Origin: Eutrigla gurnardus
Taxonomy: Eukaryota > Chordata > Actinopteri > Perciformes > Triglidae
NCBI GenBank assembly: GCA_963514095.1
Contig: OY741267.1
Coordinates: forward strand, 7,594,048-7,658,047
Length of the DNA stretch: 64,000 nt
Direction: 5' to 3'
Position numbers and translations under genes: made by a program. This document shows, in pieces, positions 1-10,822 of the stretch; the first letter of the stretch is position 1, and the number at the start of each line of letters is the position of its first letter. The notes under the pieces are model-generated. The model had not been told where the DNA came from. It saw only the letters and a program-made list of their open reading frames with translations, and did no database searches.

Positions 1-1218
1 TATTCGGTTGAGCGCTCAGTGACCAACGTTCCCGAGAATGGATGAATCCTTCTGGCCTCCACTTTCTTTCAGGAGACCCCCCTCCTTCTGCAAGACAGGA
101 GGTAGTCGTTAAAATTCTTTCCTCCTCAAGCTTTTCTCCCAACCATCCTCTGCTACCAGATTTGTTGTGGAAAAAATAGTAAGCTTGAATATTGAGCTTG
201 AATATGGATATTAAGCTCAAACATACGAGGAGAGTTTATAAGTTGTATCAAAAACAGCGCTTTATTAGCACAAGTATCAAGAAAGCATATTCCGGCAGTT
301 AAACGTGCACGGACCTAATAGTCAACTCAACATAGGGTTGAGTTCACTCAAAAAGGCGCTTACAAAGAGTGCGCAGTTCAATATATCCAAAACTCCACAT
401 GAGTCTGATTGGCTCAATCAATCGAAGCAGGCGGAGCGTAATTTTAGCATGGCGCGGCCTGGTTGGAGCACTGGGTATTTCCACCCACACTGGCTCATAC
501 GATTCGTCCTTCCAGGCGTTGTCATCTATGTGTGTGTGTGCATGTTGTCGAGGTGCATCTCTCCCGGTGCTATCTCTGCTAGGCACTGTATCAGTTTGCT
601 GGCCGCTAGCCCCCACCCTTGCTCTTACTTGCTGATGTTGGTATGTGCGTGGGCGCGTGTGTGTATGTGTGAGATTCGGACGCCATCTCTCTTGTGTGTA
701 CTGTCTCCTACATTGTAGCATGCAGGTGCCGTGCCCTGACGCAGTTTCTAACCCTTACAGTAATTTTCCACTTATCTGAACATCCGAGTCTATGTGTAGT
801 AATTTAAAGCTGCGTGATTAGCTTATGTATTTACATTTTTCTCCACACACAGTATATAGAAAAAGTAGGCTAATAGGTTATTACATTTTTCTTCCACAAA
901 GGGGATTCCGTGGCCGTCTCATTTCTTGAGAAAAAAATAATTTTCAATAATGAGACGATCACTACATCGTCTTCACTGCTATTTTTATTTTCAACGATCC
1001 CGATCGGGTCCAGGTGGACTTCAGGACCAGGTTGCAGCACTACCGGCACCCCACATCTCCGCGATCCACCAGACCTGAACAGGCTGCAGTCCGTCCCCGA
1101 TCCCAAACTCCTCGGCGATCGCTCGCCTAATCTGTCCCTCATCTCCGCATCTTTATAGTTTTCAGACTGTCATACGGCGCTTTGGTTTGAGTGACGGTTT
1201 TTGACGGACGAAGACCCC
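1..1218. other. Flanking sequence without a recognised gene
   Basis: Short open frames occur on both strands (around 305-721 and 870-1158), but none shows a recognisable domain and they overlap on opposite strands. A short GT-rich run lies near 529-542. I see no splice-bounded exon or mobile-element end that I can support here. Confidence 0.6.
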
Positions 1219-1375
1219 GCCGCCGCCTCTCGTCGGCCGGCCAGCCACCGCAGCCTGTCGCCGGCCACTGCAACTTATCGCCGGCCGGCCGGCCGCCACG
1301 GCCACCGCTGCCTGTCGCCGGCCGCTGCAGCTTATCGCCGGCCGGCCGGCCGCCACGGCCACCGGCGACAGTATT
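1219..1375. repeat. GC-rich minisatellite, 57-bp period
   Basis: Roughly 2.5 copies of a GCCGGCCGGCCGGCCGCC-containing unit. The ACTTATCGCC/GCTTATCGCC landmark recurs at 1274 and 1331, giving a period of 57 bp. The unit is open in several frames (proline/arginine-rich translations) only because it is GC-rich and tandem, so I do not call it coding. Confidence 0.8.
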
Positions 1376-1458
1376 TAAGTGATCGGCGACAATGTATTTA
1401 AGTGATTTTATGAAATATGTACAGGTTGCAAAATTGATTTTAATACAGTCTGTCCACT

Positions 1459-1517
1459 GTTACAACCGTCCCAGTGTACAGGGACGGTTGTAACACAAGT
1501 CAGGGACGGTTGTAACA
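1459..1517. repeat. Left terminal motif cluster of the pogo-like element
   Basis: Three copies of GGGACGGTTGTAAC or its complement lie within 60 bp: one inverted copy, then two direct copies. The same motif flanks the other side of the transposase gene at 4494-4540, in the opposite arrangement. These are probably the terminal inverted repeats or transposase-binding sites. I could not settle the exact element end or a TA target duplication. Confidence 0.65.
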
Positions 1518-1851
1518 TGTCTAAAATATACATAATGAATCAATCATATAGTCAAAATGGAAAATATTATTTATCAGTAATGTTATTGTGACTATTAATT
1601 TCATGCTTTTAAGTAATGATGACCTTTTTTTCTTACTACATGACAAAAAAGAGGTGAAGCCGTCACATTATAATGCAAGAAAATTATTTAATGGGTAGAA
1701 CATTTTCATTTCATTAATTTTCATTTCCTTAAATGATTTAATGGGTAGAACACCTAACACCAAAACAGTTTAAACATGAGCATTCTCAATAACAGAGAGA
1801 GGGGAGGTGGGGGGCTCGGTAGGCCTAGTCCGAGTCACAGTTGTGGCACGT

Positions 1852-3801
1852 CTAAAAATCCCTTCCATCCGTGCAGTCCTTGTGTGCCCAGGCTTTACAG
1901 GACCAGCACTGGAGCCAGACCTCCCTTGGCCTGGAGAAGCTCTCCAAGCACACAATGCAAACCTCATTTTCATCATCAGATGAGTCCTGAATCTTCTGCT
2001 TCTTTGGTTTGGATTTTTTCTTGTTGCCGAAATTCATTTTTCTTTTAGCTGCAGACCTGTTTTTCTCAGCCTCCAGTTGTTCTTTCACTGGAGTATCTGT
2101 CAGGACAGCGGTTTCCCTTCTTTTCCTGCCCTTTGTTGTCTGCTTTCTTGGGCCAGCTTTTGGGTGTGGACGGATGGACACGGGTGCAAACGTTGTGTCC
2201 ATAGCAGAGGATGATGGCTCAGGCTCAGGCTCAGGCTCGGACACCACACATGGTGTGACAGGGGATGGTGTTCTAAGTGGCATGGAGGATGCCACTGTTG
2301 CCGCATTGGGTGAAGGAGTTGTAGGCGTAGAGGAAGATGGAACCTCTGGTGTCACTGCTGGCAGTGGGCGGTCTGTGACTTGGGATGGTGCAAAGTCACT
2401 GTCACTGAAAATATTTCTATTTAAAGGCCAAATTCCAGTGCATGCAAACCCTGCCTGAATATTTGCCGGTGATGCAGCACGGGGAAGGGCACTCTTCACA
2501 ATGCCTGGCAGATCATAGATGGTCATTGTGGCTCCTGGATGAGCTTTCATCCAGCTGTCACAGCAGCTGTATATGAGCCTCTTCAGTGGCCCATATACAC
2601 TGCGATCCAAGGGCTGCAGCTTATGGGAACAGTGTGGGGGGAATGAGAGGAGGACGATGCCATGGCTCCTGCAAAAATCAATCCCTTCCACAGAAAGGTG
2701 GGAGGTATGGTTGTCCAAGATCAGCAGCACTTTGGACTCCAGTGAGGACTTGGTGTGAGTCTGGAAGTGTTTGAGGAAGACCAAAAAGTCCTCCCCTTGC
2801 ATCCACCCAGACCCATTTGCCGTACCAATACAGCCAGGAGGGCCACTGCTGGTGAAGAAAGGCTGGATTTTTTTTCTGGGGAAGACAAACATTGGTGGGA
2901 TGGAATTCCCCAAGGCATTCACTGCACAGGCAAGTGTAATAAGTGTCCCCCGTTCTGCAGAGGTGACTGCACCCACTTGTTTGATTCCCTTTCTGGCCAC
3001 AATTTTTCCAGGGTTTTGCACTGTGGTGATTCCTGTATAGAAAAATATTATTTTATATAGTGCTTTTATTCTGTAATGCTTTTATTTTGTAAGGCTGTAA
3101 GCCTCTGGAAGGTATTTCTGAGGGAGATATAGATAATTTCCACCATACCTGTTTCATCCATGTTCCAGATGTCCTGTGCAGCAAATCTGTGTTTTTCCAA
3201 GACAGATACCAAGTTATCAAAAAACTTGTTGATGTTTGTCACATTTAAACTTGTAGCCCGTGAGAGGCTTGTAGCCTGAGGGCTTCTTATGGAGAGAGTG
3301 GGGTGCCTCTTCAAAAAGGTTGTGAACCAGTCGGCTCCAGCCATCCCCTTCTCTGCCCAGGTTTCGGGGTACCGGCAATTGTAGACCTTTGCCAAATCAT
3401 AGGCAAACTTCCGGACCTAAATTATATAAATTGTTAGTTTAATACACAACAAATGTACATAGCATAGCCTGCTCTAGCTTAATACATATCTAGCCTACCT
3501 CCTTTGGGCTCAACCCATAATATAAATCGGCGGCCTGCACCAGGTAGTCTCTAAGGAGGAGCTCCTGCTCTACTGAGAAAACCCTTTTAGGGGTCCAGTA
3601 GCCAACTCTGGGAGGTGCCTTTGATCCCTGGCTCCTCTTTTTGTGAAATCGGTGCAGGGTCACGTGGCAAATGCCATATGATTTGGCCACTCCTCTGACC
3701 GACTTTCCCTGTCTGATTTCATCAGAAGCCCTTTCCAGCACAGGAAATGGGACTCCCCTGTCTGTCTTCCTCTCTCTGATGTTTGGCATCACTATCTTCA
3801 T
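1852..3801 (-). CDS. pogo-like DDE transposase with C-terminal PHD-like zinc finger, three exons
   Basis: Three exons on the minus strand splice cleanly: exon 1 3801-3499, exon 2 3416-3149, exon 3 3032-1852. Donors are GTAGG and GTATGG, acceptors TTTAG and ATACAG, and the frame stays open for about 583 residues. Exon 1 has a psq-type helix-turn-helix (about residues 12-55, KSVRGVAKSYGICHVTLHRF). Exon 2 resembles the CENP-B/Tc5-type DNA-binding half (WFTTFLKRHPTLSIRSP). The DDE_1 catalytic domain has the expected acidic triad at D188 (WNMDETG), D297 (LILDNHTSH) and D333 (LQPLD), giving pogo-like D35D spacing. A Ser/Thr/Pro-rich linker and basic stretch lead to a C-terminal Cys/His cluster (CIVCLESF, LQCWSCKAWAHKDC), which looks like a shortened PHD finger. 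No stop or frameshift is visible. It may be an active transposase or a recently domesticated copy. The start could also be the Met at residue 5. Confidence 0.85.
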
Positions 3802-4133
3802 ATAAAAAAAGATTATTACCTCAAAATGTGATTTGATGACATTTTACATTTAATTTGCATGCACAGTGCACATATTACATTGCACATTAAAGGTAGGCTA
3901 CACTATGCAGTTTTTTTTGGGTTAATTTATCTTAACTTGAATGGTGAATGGTGGCCGTCTCGCTTCCCCCTGGCGTCTGTGAGCGGAATAAACAGCCATG
4001 CAACTTTGGGCTAGCGAGAAAACATCAAATAAATTGCCAAAACTGCATAGTTTCCCTTTAATACCAATATCTGCAACTCTATCCCTAACCTTAGCTTGTT
4101 TTTAAAATATAAAATAAACTTGGTTGGTGATCC

Positions 4134-4171
4134 TGGGACGGTTGTAACGGGGCGTTACAACCGTCCCAGTA
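4134..4171. repeat. Internal inverted pair of the pogo terminal motif
   Basis: GGGACGGTTGTAAC is followed after GGGGC by GTTACAACCGTCCC, a near-perfect palindrome. It lies upstream of the transposase exon 1. Its match to the terminal clusters suggests an internal transposase-binding site, possibly autoregulatory (inference). Confidence 0.6.
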
Positions 4172-4493
4172 TGACCAAGCATTTTTTCACCTCATGTGAG
4201 CTAGCTTGATTGCTACTTTGACACTTGTTAGCCATTTCTATTTTTAGCTTACAACACAGTGATTCTAATAATACTTGTTTGAATTCATAGACATTTGATC
4301 TTATAACAGTATCAAAAAAAGTACATCGGAAAGAAAAGTAATTTTTTTACCTCAAAAACGATCTTTCGTGGATAACTCCGTCAGGAAGTTCCAAATGTGG
4401 CTCCTTTGCTAGCAAGACTGGAGGGAAACGAACTGAGCTTGAGCACAGTGAGTGTCATCACTCTAGCTTGTTTCTGATTGGAGGAATTCAAGG

Positions 4494-4540
4494 TGTTACA
4501 ACCGTCCCCTGTTACAACTGTCCCTGGTCTCCCTGCACTG
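4494..4540. repeat. Right terminal motif cluster of the pogo-like element
   Basis: GTTACAACCGTCCC and the variant GTTACAACTGTCCC lie in tandem, reverse-complementary to the left cluster at 1459-1517. With the left cluster they bracket the transposase gene, giving an element of about 3.0-3.1 kb. Confidence 0.65.
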
Positions 4541-5348
4541 GGAGTAGGGAGTGATTTCGGACACAGTATATTCCAGATACTTTTCACTAGAAATGATACT
4601 ACTTTGACAGATGAGTCTCTTCCTCCTGCAGATTTGACTTCATGGCAGAACTGTTTGATTTATTAAACACCAAAATGAAAGTGTTTGTTGTGGTGTTTAA
4701 TAAAAACGTCAGTTTTCATAAATCTCATGAAGTGATCTGGATAGAATGTCAGCAGAGCAACTGAATCCATTCTTTGGAAAGAAAACACTACAGGGACTTT
4801 ATGTTGCTTGAAACTAATTTAAAGTTTTACTGAACATTCAAAATTTTACCTGTCACACATTTTTAAATAATAATCTTCATAAAATGGTTGTTATCACAGA
4901 CTCAGGAATTGATTGATTTGGTTCTGTTGTTCTGTCAGGCTCTGGTTTCCTTTGGTATACCGCAGGGTCCAAACAAAGTTCCTCTAATTTTGTCTTTGGA
5001 CCAATTTCCTTGTATATTCATTTGTAATTCAGTAATTATTGTGGCTGCTTCATTTCATGTGAAGTACTGGTGTTCCAAACGTTTCTACCATTGAGTAAAT
5101 CTAGAACTGAGATTATTTTAAAGCTCTTAATATTCTGTTAACCAGGTGAAATCTTGCTATGTCGTCCGTTGATGTTAAACATGGTATTCTAAAGTTGTAC
5201 AGTGAAAATATAATGTGTTCTCAATTCTCAAAGTGCAAATTCCTTCTTGTGTTTTCCAGCCATGAAAAGGTAATACATTATCACAGATACCTTGGAGATG
5301 GGAGAAAAACCTGGTATCATGTGAAGTCCTGGTATTCTATGGAAACAT
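4541..5348. other. Spacer without a recognised gene
   Basis: AT-rich sequence between the pogo element and the TCR V region. Open frames here are short and show no domain. I see no repeat boundary I can support. Confidence 0.5.
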
Positions 5349-5440
5349 TCAGGGAGGAGCTATGATGTTATAATAGAAGAGAGAGGAACGTCTATACAGT
5401 ATTCAACAGAGTTCAATACACAAACCATCAACATTATTGT
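5349..5440 (+). repeat. Duplicated 5' flank of the TCR V segment
   Basis: The stretch beginning TTCAGGGAGGAGCTATGATG and ending near AACCATCAACATT is a near copy of about 5625-5712, which lies just upstream of the V leader exon. Sequence after 5440 does not continue into a leader or V exon. It is therefore the remnant of a V-segment duplication, or a duplicated promoter region only. Confidence 0.65.
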
Positions 5441-5519
5441 AAGAGACATATTTAGTAAATGTCTGATTTGAGTTATTGGTGTGAATGATGAAATCATTCA
5501 CATCCTATGTTATTCTCCA

Positions 5520-5521
<2 letters not shown>

Positions 5522-5554
<33 letters not shown>

Positions 5555-5556
5555 TT
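5522..5556. repeat. (ATT)n microsatellite
   Basis: About eleven uninterrupted TTA/ATT triplets lie upstream of the V segment. Confidence 0.9.
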
Positions 5557-5726
5557 TATAAGATTCAAAGGAAGGAAGAGTAACTGAGAGAAGTGAGAAT
5601 ACAGATCTAAGAGGAGATGAGAGATTCAGGGAGGAGCTAAGATGTTACTGAACTATAGAAGAGAGAGGAACTTCTAGATTCAACAGAGTTCAACACCAAA
5701 AACCATCAACATTACCTTCATTCAAC

Positions 5727-6158
5727 ATGATGTCATCAGACTGTTTACTTTCCCTCCTGTTCATTTCCATTCTAAGAGGTAAGATTCTATGTGAAAGAGT
5801 TAAATTGCAATATTATTTGAATGTGATCCATTAAGTGAGTCTTTTGAGTTTTCTCTCCTTTAGGTGTCAGCTGTGAAGAACTCAGTCCAGCCAAGAATGA
5901 AGAGTCCAGTTTAGAAGACAGCACTGTTACTCTGTCCTACAAATACTCCAAACAAGCAACCAGTAGTGATTATTTCTTCTGGTATCGACAATATCCAGGA
6001 AAACCACCAGAGTTCATCATCTCCCATTTAGGAACAGGACGAATATTAAAGAGTCAAAACCCTGAACTGAAGATTAAAGTGGATCAAAACCAAATCAACA
6101 TGAGCATCTCGTCTGCTGCAGTGACAGACTCTGCTGTGTACTACTGTGCTGTGAGGCC
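5727..6158 (+). CDS. T-cell receptor alpha/delta-type V segment (TRAV-like), conserved Cys replaced
   Basis: The leader exon (5727-5778) encodes a hydrophobic signal peptide (CLLSLLFISIL) and ends with a GTAAG donor. The intron ends TTTAG, and the V exon runs 5864-6158. The phase-1 split gives Gly at the junction. The V domain has the usual fish TRAV landmarks: the framework Trp in FFWYRQYPGKPPE, the DSAVYYCAVR end of framework 3 with the second disulphide Cys, and a heptamer directly after it. The residue where the first disulphide Cys is expected (TVTLS-x-KYS) is Tyr, codon TAC at 5938-5940. Without it the intradomain disulphide cannot form, so the segment may rearrange yet be poorly functional (an ORF class rather than a fully functional gene). 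No J or C segment is in the window. It could also be a delta V or an orphan copy. Confidence 0.85.
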
Positions 6159-6196
6159 CACAGTGACAGGAAACACCAAAACTCTGTACAAAAACC
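6159..6196 (+). promoter_or_regulatory. Recombination signal sequence, 23-type
   Basis: Heptamer CACAGTG at 6159-6165, a 22-bp spacer, then nonamer ACAAAAACC at 6188-6196. This is the arrangement expected 3' of TCR alpha or delta V segments. The heptamer is canonical and the nonamer is close to consensus, so RAG recognition looks preserved despite the framework Cys change. Confidence 0.9.
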
Positions 6197-6561
6197 TTCA
6201 GAGCAAAGACAAACAATACTACACAACATCCACTAGAGGGAGTCACACACTGTTACACTGCAATAGTTTGTAATGATAAAGTCTTGATTTTTTGTTTTGG
6301 GGATAACCAAAACACTAAATTCCAAACAGACTGGGGGACAGTTTTATTCATACAACAGTCACTCCGATGATAATGAGGTGTAGCAGGACATGAGCAATAG
6401 TTTGTCATAATATTCATTGTTATATTTAACTCAACTCTTCACAAATCACACTATTGAAATTAAGGTCAGGTTGTGATTTCATGCAAAAGTTCCTGGCCAA
6501 TCAGCATAGGAACTATTAAATAGGCTGATTGGCAGCAGGTGAGCCATCAGGCTTCACTCCA
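6197..6561. other. 3' flank of the V segment
   Basis: No further V, D or J segment or RSS pair is seen. The V frame runs on past the RSS to about 6273, which is not expected to be coding in germline. Confidence 0.6.
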
Positions 6562-7061
6562 TACGGTGGCCCAGAGGTGTCAGGCCAAATACAAAATCCA
6601 CAACACAAATACAAAAGTCACAACACAAATGCAAAAGCCACAATGGAACTGACCCACAACGCAAGTGAACTAAAACATGGATAAACTCAACTTCCCAAAA
6701 TGCACCACCTGCTCTGGTGGCTTTGCTGGGTTGGTGGCGTTTCCGCCCCTCACCTTCCAGCATTGCACACAGCTGCTGAGGGCTGTGTTACTAGCAGGTT
6801 GAATGCTTATAACTGTTTTGTGTTTCTCTGTTTAGTGTTCACAGTATTATTGAAGGATTCAACTGGGTTGAGGTAGGGTTTCAGTCCCTCTTCAAGCTTA
6901 GTTGTATTTTTGTTAAGCTAATAATCTTGTTGGTGAAGGTTGCGTACCTGCCCCCTCTCCCAACTTGGTATAGTGTTTCAAAGTGTTGGCGTTCCTGTCC
7001 CGGCGGCGTCACACTTTGTGTCGTTTTTTGTTTACCTGGCTACCTCTCCACCTGGTTCCGG

Positions 7062-8486
7062 ATGGAGCATGCCTGTGGCAGCTGTATGGCGTCCCTGGAG
7101 CCTGAGGATGGCCATGACCGGCGTGTGTCCTGTCTTGGCGTGGATCACCTGCAGGAGGCCATCACCGACGAAGCCTGCATAAATTGCAGCATTATGCCGA
7201 GGTCAGTAAGGCTGGCCAGGCTGGCCCAAATGGATCCACTATCCTGCCTGCCTTCATTCCAGCCTGAGAGGGTGAATTCCTGTCGAGGTGCTGCAAAGAA
7301 GCGGTCTGCCACACAGGACGGAGACGGTGTCCCCGCTGGAAAACAGCGGAGGAAGGGAGACGACCAGCTCTCCTCGTTGACCGTATGGCTGCTGATATGG
7401 AGGAAATGAAGGCACTTCTTCTTAGCCTGCAGACTGCTGGGGGGTTGACACATGCTGCTGTTGCGGCTGCTCAGGGGTCATCTAGCCAGTTTAATGGTTC
7501 CCAGGTTGGGTTGACGACTCCGACTGCAGCAGGCTCCTCACATTCTTCAGCCTCGGATTGACGGCGAGGATCTGATGACTCCTCCATGGGGGCAATCATC
7601 CGGGCTGCTCTGGCACGCCTGCAGCTTGACGCTCTGAGTCAAGGAAAAGCTCCTAGCGCTTTCTATAGGCACAACCCCCCACCGGCGAAGACTGTGGTGC
7701 CGCACTCTCCTGATTTTTTGAAGGAGCTGCATTCCTGCTGGGGAGACACGTCAGCCCTCACCAGGCCTGGGTGCTGAGGCAGTTGGTCTTCTCCACATGC
7801 CAGCAGTGGAACCTGCGATTGCTGCCCTGATTGTTTCTCCAGAGGAAGCAATGAAGTCGGACCCCAGGTGCCCTTCTGCCCAGTGTAAGGTCACTGATGA
7901 CTACGTCTGCAGAGCTAACAACACGGCAGTGTGCTTCGGCCGCCTTGGAAACACCCTCTCCCACTTCCTTTTGGCCCTCTCATCTTCCCTGCAGGATGCT
8001 CAGGTGGATGACTCCATCCGTGACATCTGCGATGCCGCACTGCAGACTTTTGCCTGTCAGTCGAGAGAGTTGGGTCGACTTATGTCGATGCTTGTCCACA
8101 CTCGTCACGTGTGGCTGGCCCAGTCACCCCTGACGGAGGCGACTCGTAGGGTCCTTCGCAGGGTGCCGGCGGAACCTGGTGAGCTGTTTGGCTCTGCAGC
8201 TCTGCAGGCATTGGACCGCACAGCCAAAGCCGATGAGACCAGGCGGCGGCTTGCAGGCCTTCACAGCAGGGCGCCTACCTCCGGCAGGCCGAGAGCCTTT
8301 CCATCTGCCCCGCCACGTCCTCCACAGCTGCCTCCCCAGAGTGGTCGGCGGCCGTCGCGGCGGGATCCTAAGAAGCCGGCAGGCGACTTTCACTCCACCG
8401 TGCGCCGCTCACCACGTCAGCCCCAGGCCTCCAAGCCTGACCGCCGTCCTTCCGGTTCCTTCGGGGGCCGGGGGCAGCGGCGCTAG
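7062..8486 (+). pseudogene. DIRS-type retrotransposon gag (ORF1), broken
   Basis: Starts at ATG 7062. The N-terminal Cys/His-rich segment (CGSCMASLEPEDGHD, SCLGVDHLQEA, ACINCSIMPR) is typical of the first ORF of fish DIRS elements. It is followed by an acidic/coiled stretch and a conserved helical core (IAALIVSPEEA, SRELGRLMSMLVH, VWLAQSPLTEATRR), ending in a Pro/Arg-rich tail. The frame changes once near 7370-7385 and again near 7775-7795, and a TGA interrupts it at 7558-7560. It is therefore a pseudogene. No reverse transcriptase, RNase H or tyrosine recombinase follows, so only gag is present, inside a TIR element. Family assignment is from recalled patterns, not a search. Confidence 0.7.
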
Positions 8487-9950
8487 GGCCACAGGGCCGG
8501 TTGTTGGCTGCTTTTCCCAGCAAGCAGATGGAGGAAAGATGGAGCCGGATGAGCTAAGAAGTGGGGGAACATGAAGCAGAAATACAAGGTGAGTTGTAAG
8601 CAGTTTAAAGTATTGAACACTACAGCATAAAAGAAACAAGATGAAGTTGTCTTTCTTATAAATAATCAGGTAAAGTCAGTGCTGGGTAATATCTGTTAAA
8701 ACATCAGAGTCCATTAAGTTGATCCTATGTGGAACAGTATTACTGTACATATTCTAATATATGACTAGTGGTGAATAGTGAATAGCTGAATCATGATTAT
8801 GAGAAGTGTTTGTATATGTTGTTTATAGGAACTGAAGATGTCAGCACTGAGGGAGGAGAGGTCACTGCTGCACACTGGAAGTGTTTGTTGTCATGGATGA
8901 GGTGATGGAGCAAAGACCTGCTATTACCCCACTACACCCCATCTCCTCAGCCATGATGCCAACCACTGCAGCAATACGCAACACGTTGTAACAGCCAGAG
9001 TATAACAGTGCACTACCAGTTAACGCCACACGGTGGCGCCTCCTTTTGTTTGGTCACTTGATATCAACTTTCTCCCCTAGTCGACTTCCTTGACTTCAGT
9101 AATGTGGACGCTGGTGAAGGCTACAGGTCACGAACTACTTCTTCCTCCGTTTATTGTGTTGCTGAGGGTAATAGTTTATGCCGTGAGACCTGGCTTGTAT
9201 GGTCTGTATCTGTGAATAAATGTACGGTGCGGAAATCCCTCCACTTCGTCTCCGGCCTCACAACTTTATTTCGTGCTGGAGCTGAGCTATTAGCATCCGT
9301 GGATAAGCTTCTCGCCAACCCCACGTTACAACGTAATGCAACCTGTATATATAACATGGATTATTTGTCGAATAAATTATTCACTAATAGCCCACTACTT
9401 GTTTTTTTTATCCCACCAAACTCATACATGATATTAAAACGGCTTATATTAGCCTACATGTCTGTTGATGATCGAATAATAAAGGTACTTTTTTAAACCA
9501 AATAAGTGATATTACTTACTTCAGAGGGAAATCCTAATTCCATGTAGGCTACTCGTGAATAATGTAGCTCCTCCGACGGGCCGATTGCCTCCGTCGTCTC
9601 CGTGGTGAAGGTGCTGGTGTTTCGTGGTCGGAGGTGTAATACAATCTATGAACGATTAATGATCGATAAAAGCTGCTTGATAGTCGCGATCGATGGCGAG
9701 TGAAAGCAGCTACTCAGGTAAGAGGAAGAAAGAGGGAAAGCGTGGGAGTGCGCATATATAAAAAACAGTAGAAAACATTTGAAAATATTTTGAAATATTT
9801 AATTAAGTGTAATACTAATCATGCTTTATATTTTGATAAGTAATGTCCAATAAACGGGAGCTGGAACCGAAATCAATTCAGTTACGTGAGAGAAGATGAG
9901 GACGAGATGTCAATAAAGTTAAAAAATAAAATTTAGTATGAGATGTGTTT
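8487..9950. other. Non-coding interior of the TIR element
   Basis: No domain recognised. A frame at 9104-9496 is Ser/Leu-rich without motifs. The sequence returns to the terminal inverted repeat near 9950. Confidence 0.5.
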
Positions 9951-10025
9951 GAGGTCACTTCCGTTGTGGCTTTTGTATTTGTGTTGTGACTTTTGTATTT
10001 GGCCTGACACCTCTGGGCCACCGTA

Positions 10026-10817
10026 GGTTAATGCTATCCTCTGATCACTAAAAGCATAGTAAATTTCAATCTATAAATAACTGTTTGTTTATGCAATGAA
10101 TGGTCACATGTAAAGTATAAAACACATAGACTCACGTGAGGTGTCCTTGTTTGAATAGGGGAAACATAAAAGACGTCAAATTCATGGTATAAATGAATAA
10201 CCACTGAGGGTTGTCTTCTAAATCTTTTACAAGGACACTCGATTCCGTACGATGATGTGATAAGTCGATGGCGCATAAGGCGAGGAACTACAAAGTGTTT
10301 TTCATATTGATGAATTGAATCAATAACTCCACTTGTGGCATAGGGTAAGAGACTCCCGTTGAGCGGTAGAGAAGAGTATCTCCAGTTGAGCTGTAGAGAT
10401 AAAGCTGTCCAGGAGGACACAGGGAGGTTTGTTATGTTTCATGTAAATGTGGGGGGGTTTCCTACTTGACGGATTCATATTTTCACTGTGAGTCAGTGTA
10501 TCGGACAGTACAGACTGCTGGAGAACTCCTGCACTCACACGGATCTCAAGTAGTTGTGTATACGAGGGATTGGAATAGCTAGAATGGGACATTTTAGTTA
10601 GGGTGTTACAGAAGTTGGTGAATTAAAACGAGGGAATAGACTGGGAAAACCCTCAACGATAAAGCACACAGTAATAGACTGCTGTGTAGAAGCTTCTTGA
10701 TCGGGTCCTCACTCAGGCGCTGTGCCATTCACCCTCTCTGAATAACACGTGTAATAGTTCTAAAATGTTGCAGAAACTTGTGGATGAGTGGAAGGAGTGT
10801 AAATCCGACTCGTTGGG
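10026..10817. other. Spacer, possibly with a weak V-gene-like relic on the minus strand
   Basis: No supported gene. On the minus strand around 10640-10700 one frame reads TAVYYC, which resembles the end of an antigen-receptor V domain. There is no heptamer after it and no recognisable framework upstream, so this is only a weak similarity. Confidence 0.35.
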
Positions 10818-10822
10818 GTCGG

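Larger units (their letters stand above)
6564..10023. mobile_element. 3.46-kb TIR DNA transposon, non-autonomous, unclassified
   Basis: The ends are long inverted repeats beginning CGGTGGCCCAGAGGTGTCAG and continuing for some 70 bp of imperfect match. Each carries subterminal tandem copies of a CACAACACAAATACAAAAG-type motif. Both ends are flanked by TA (6562-6563 and 10024-10025), consistent with a 2-bp target duplication. No DDE transposase is recognisable inside. The only protein relic is a DIRS-type gag (7062-8486). The superfamily is not assigned. Confidence 0.7.

Noticed and set aside
305..721. Overlapping open frames on both strands near the left edge
   Set aside because: No domain, no splice or start context, and compositionally biased by GT repeats.
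1162..1401. Pro/Arg/Ala-rich frames on both strands
   Set aside because: Produced by the GC-rich 57-bp tandem repeat.
9104..9496. 130-residue open frame in the TIR element
   Set aside because: No recognisable motif. Ser/Leu-rich with many low-complexity codons. It could be chance.
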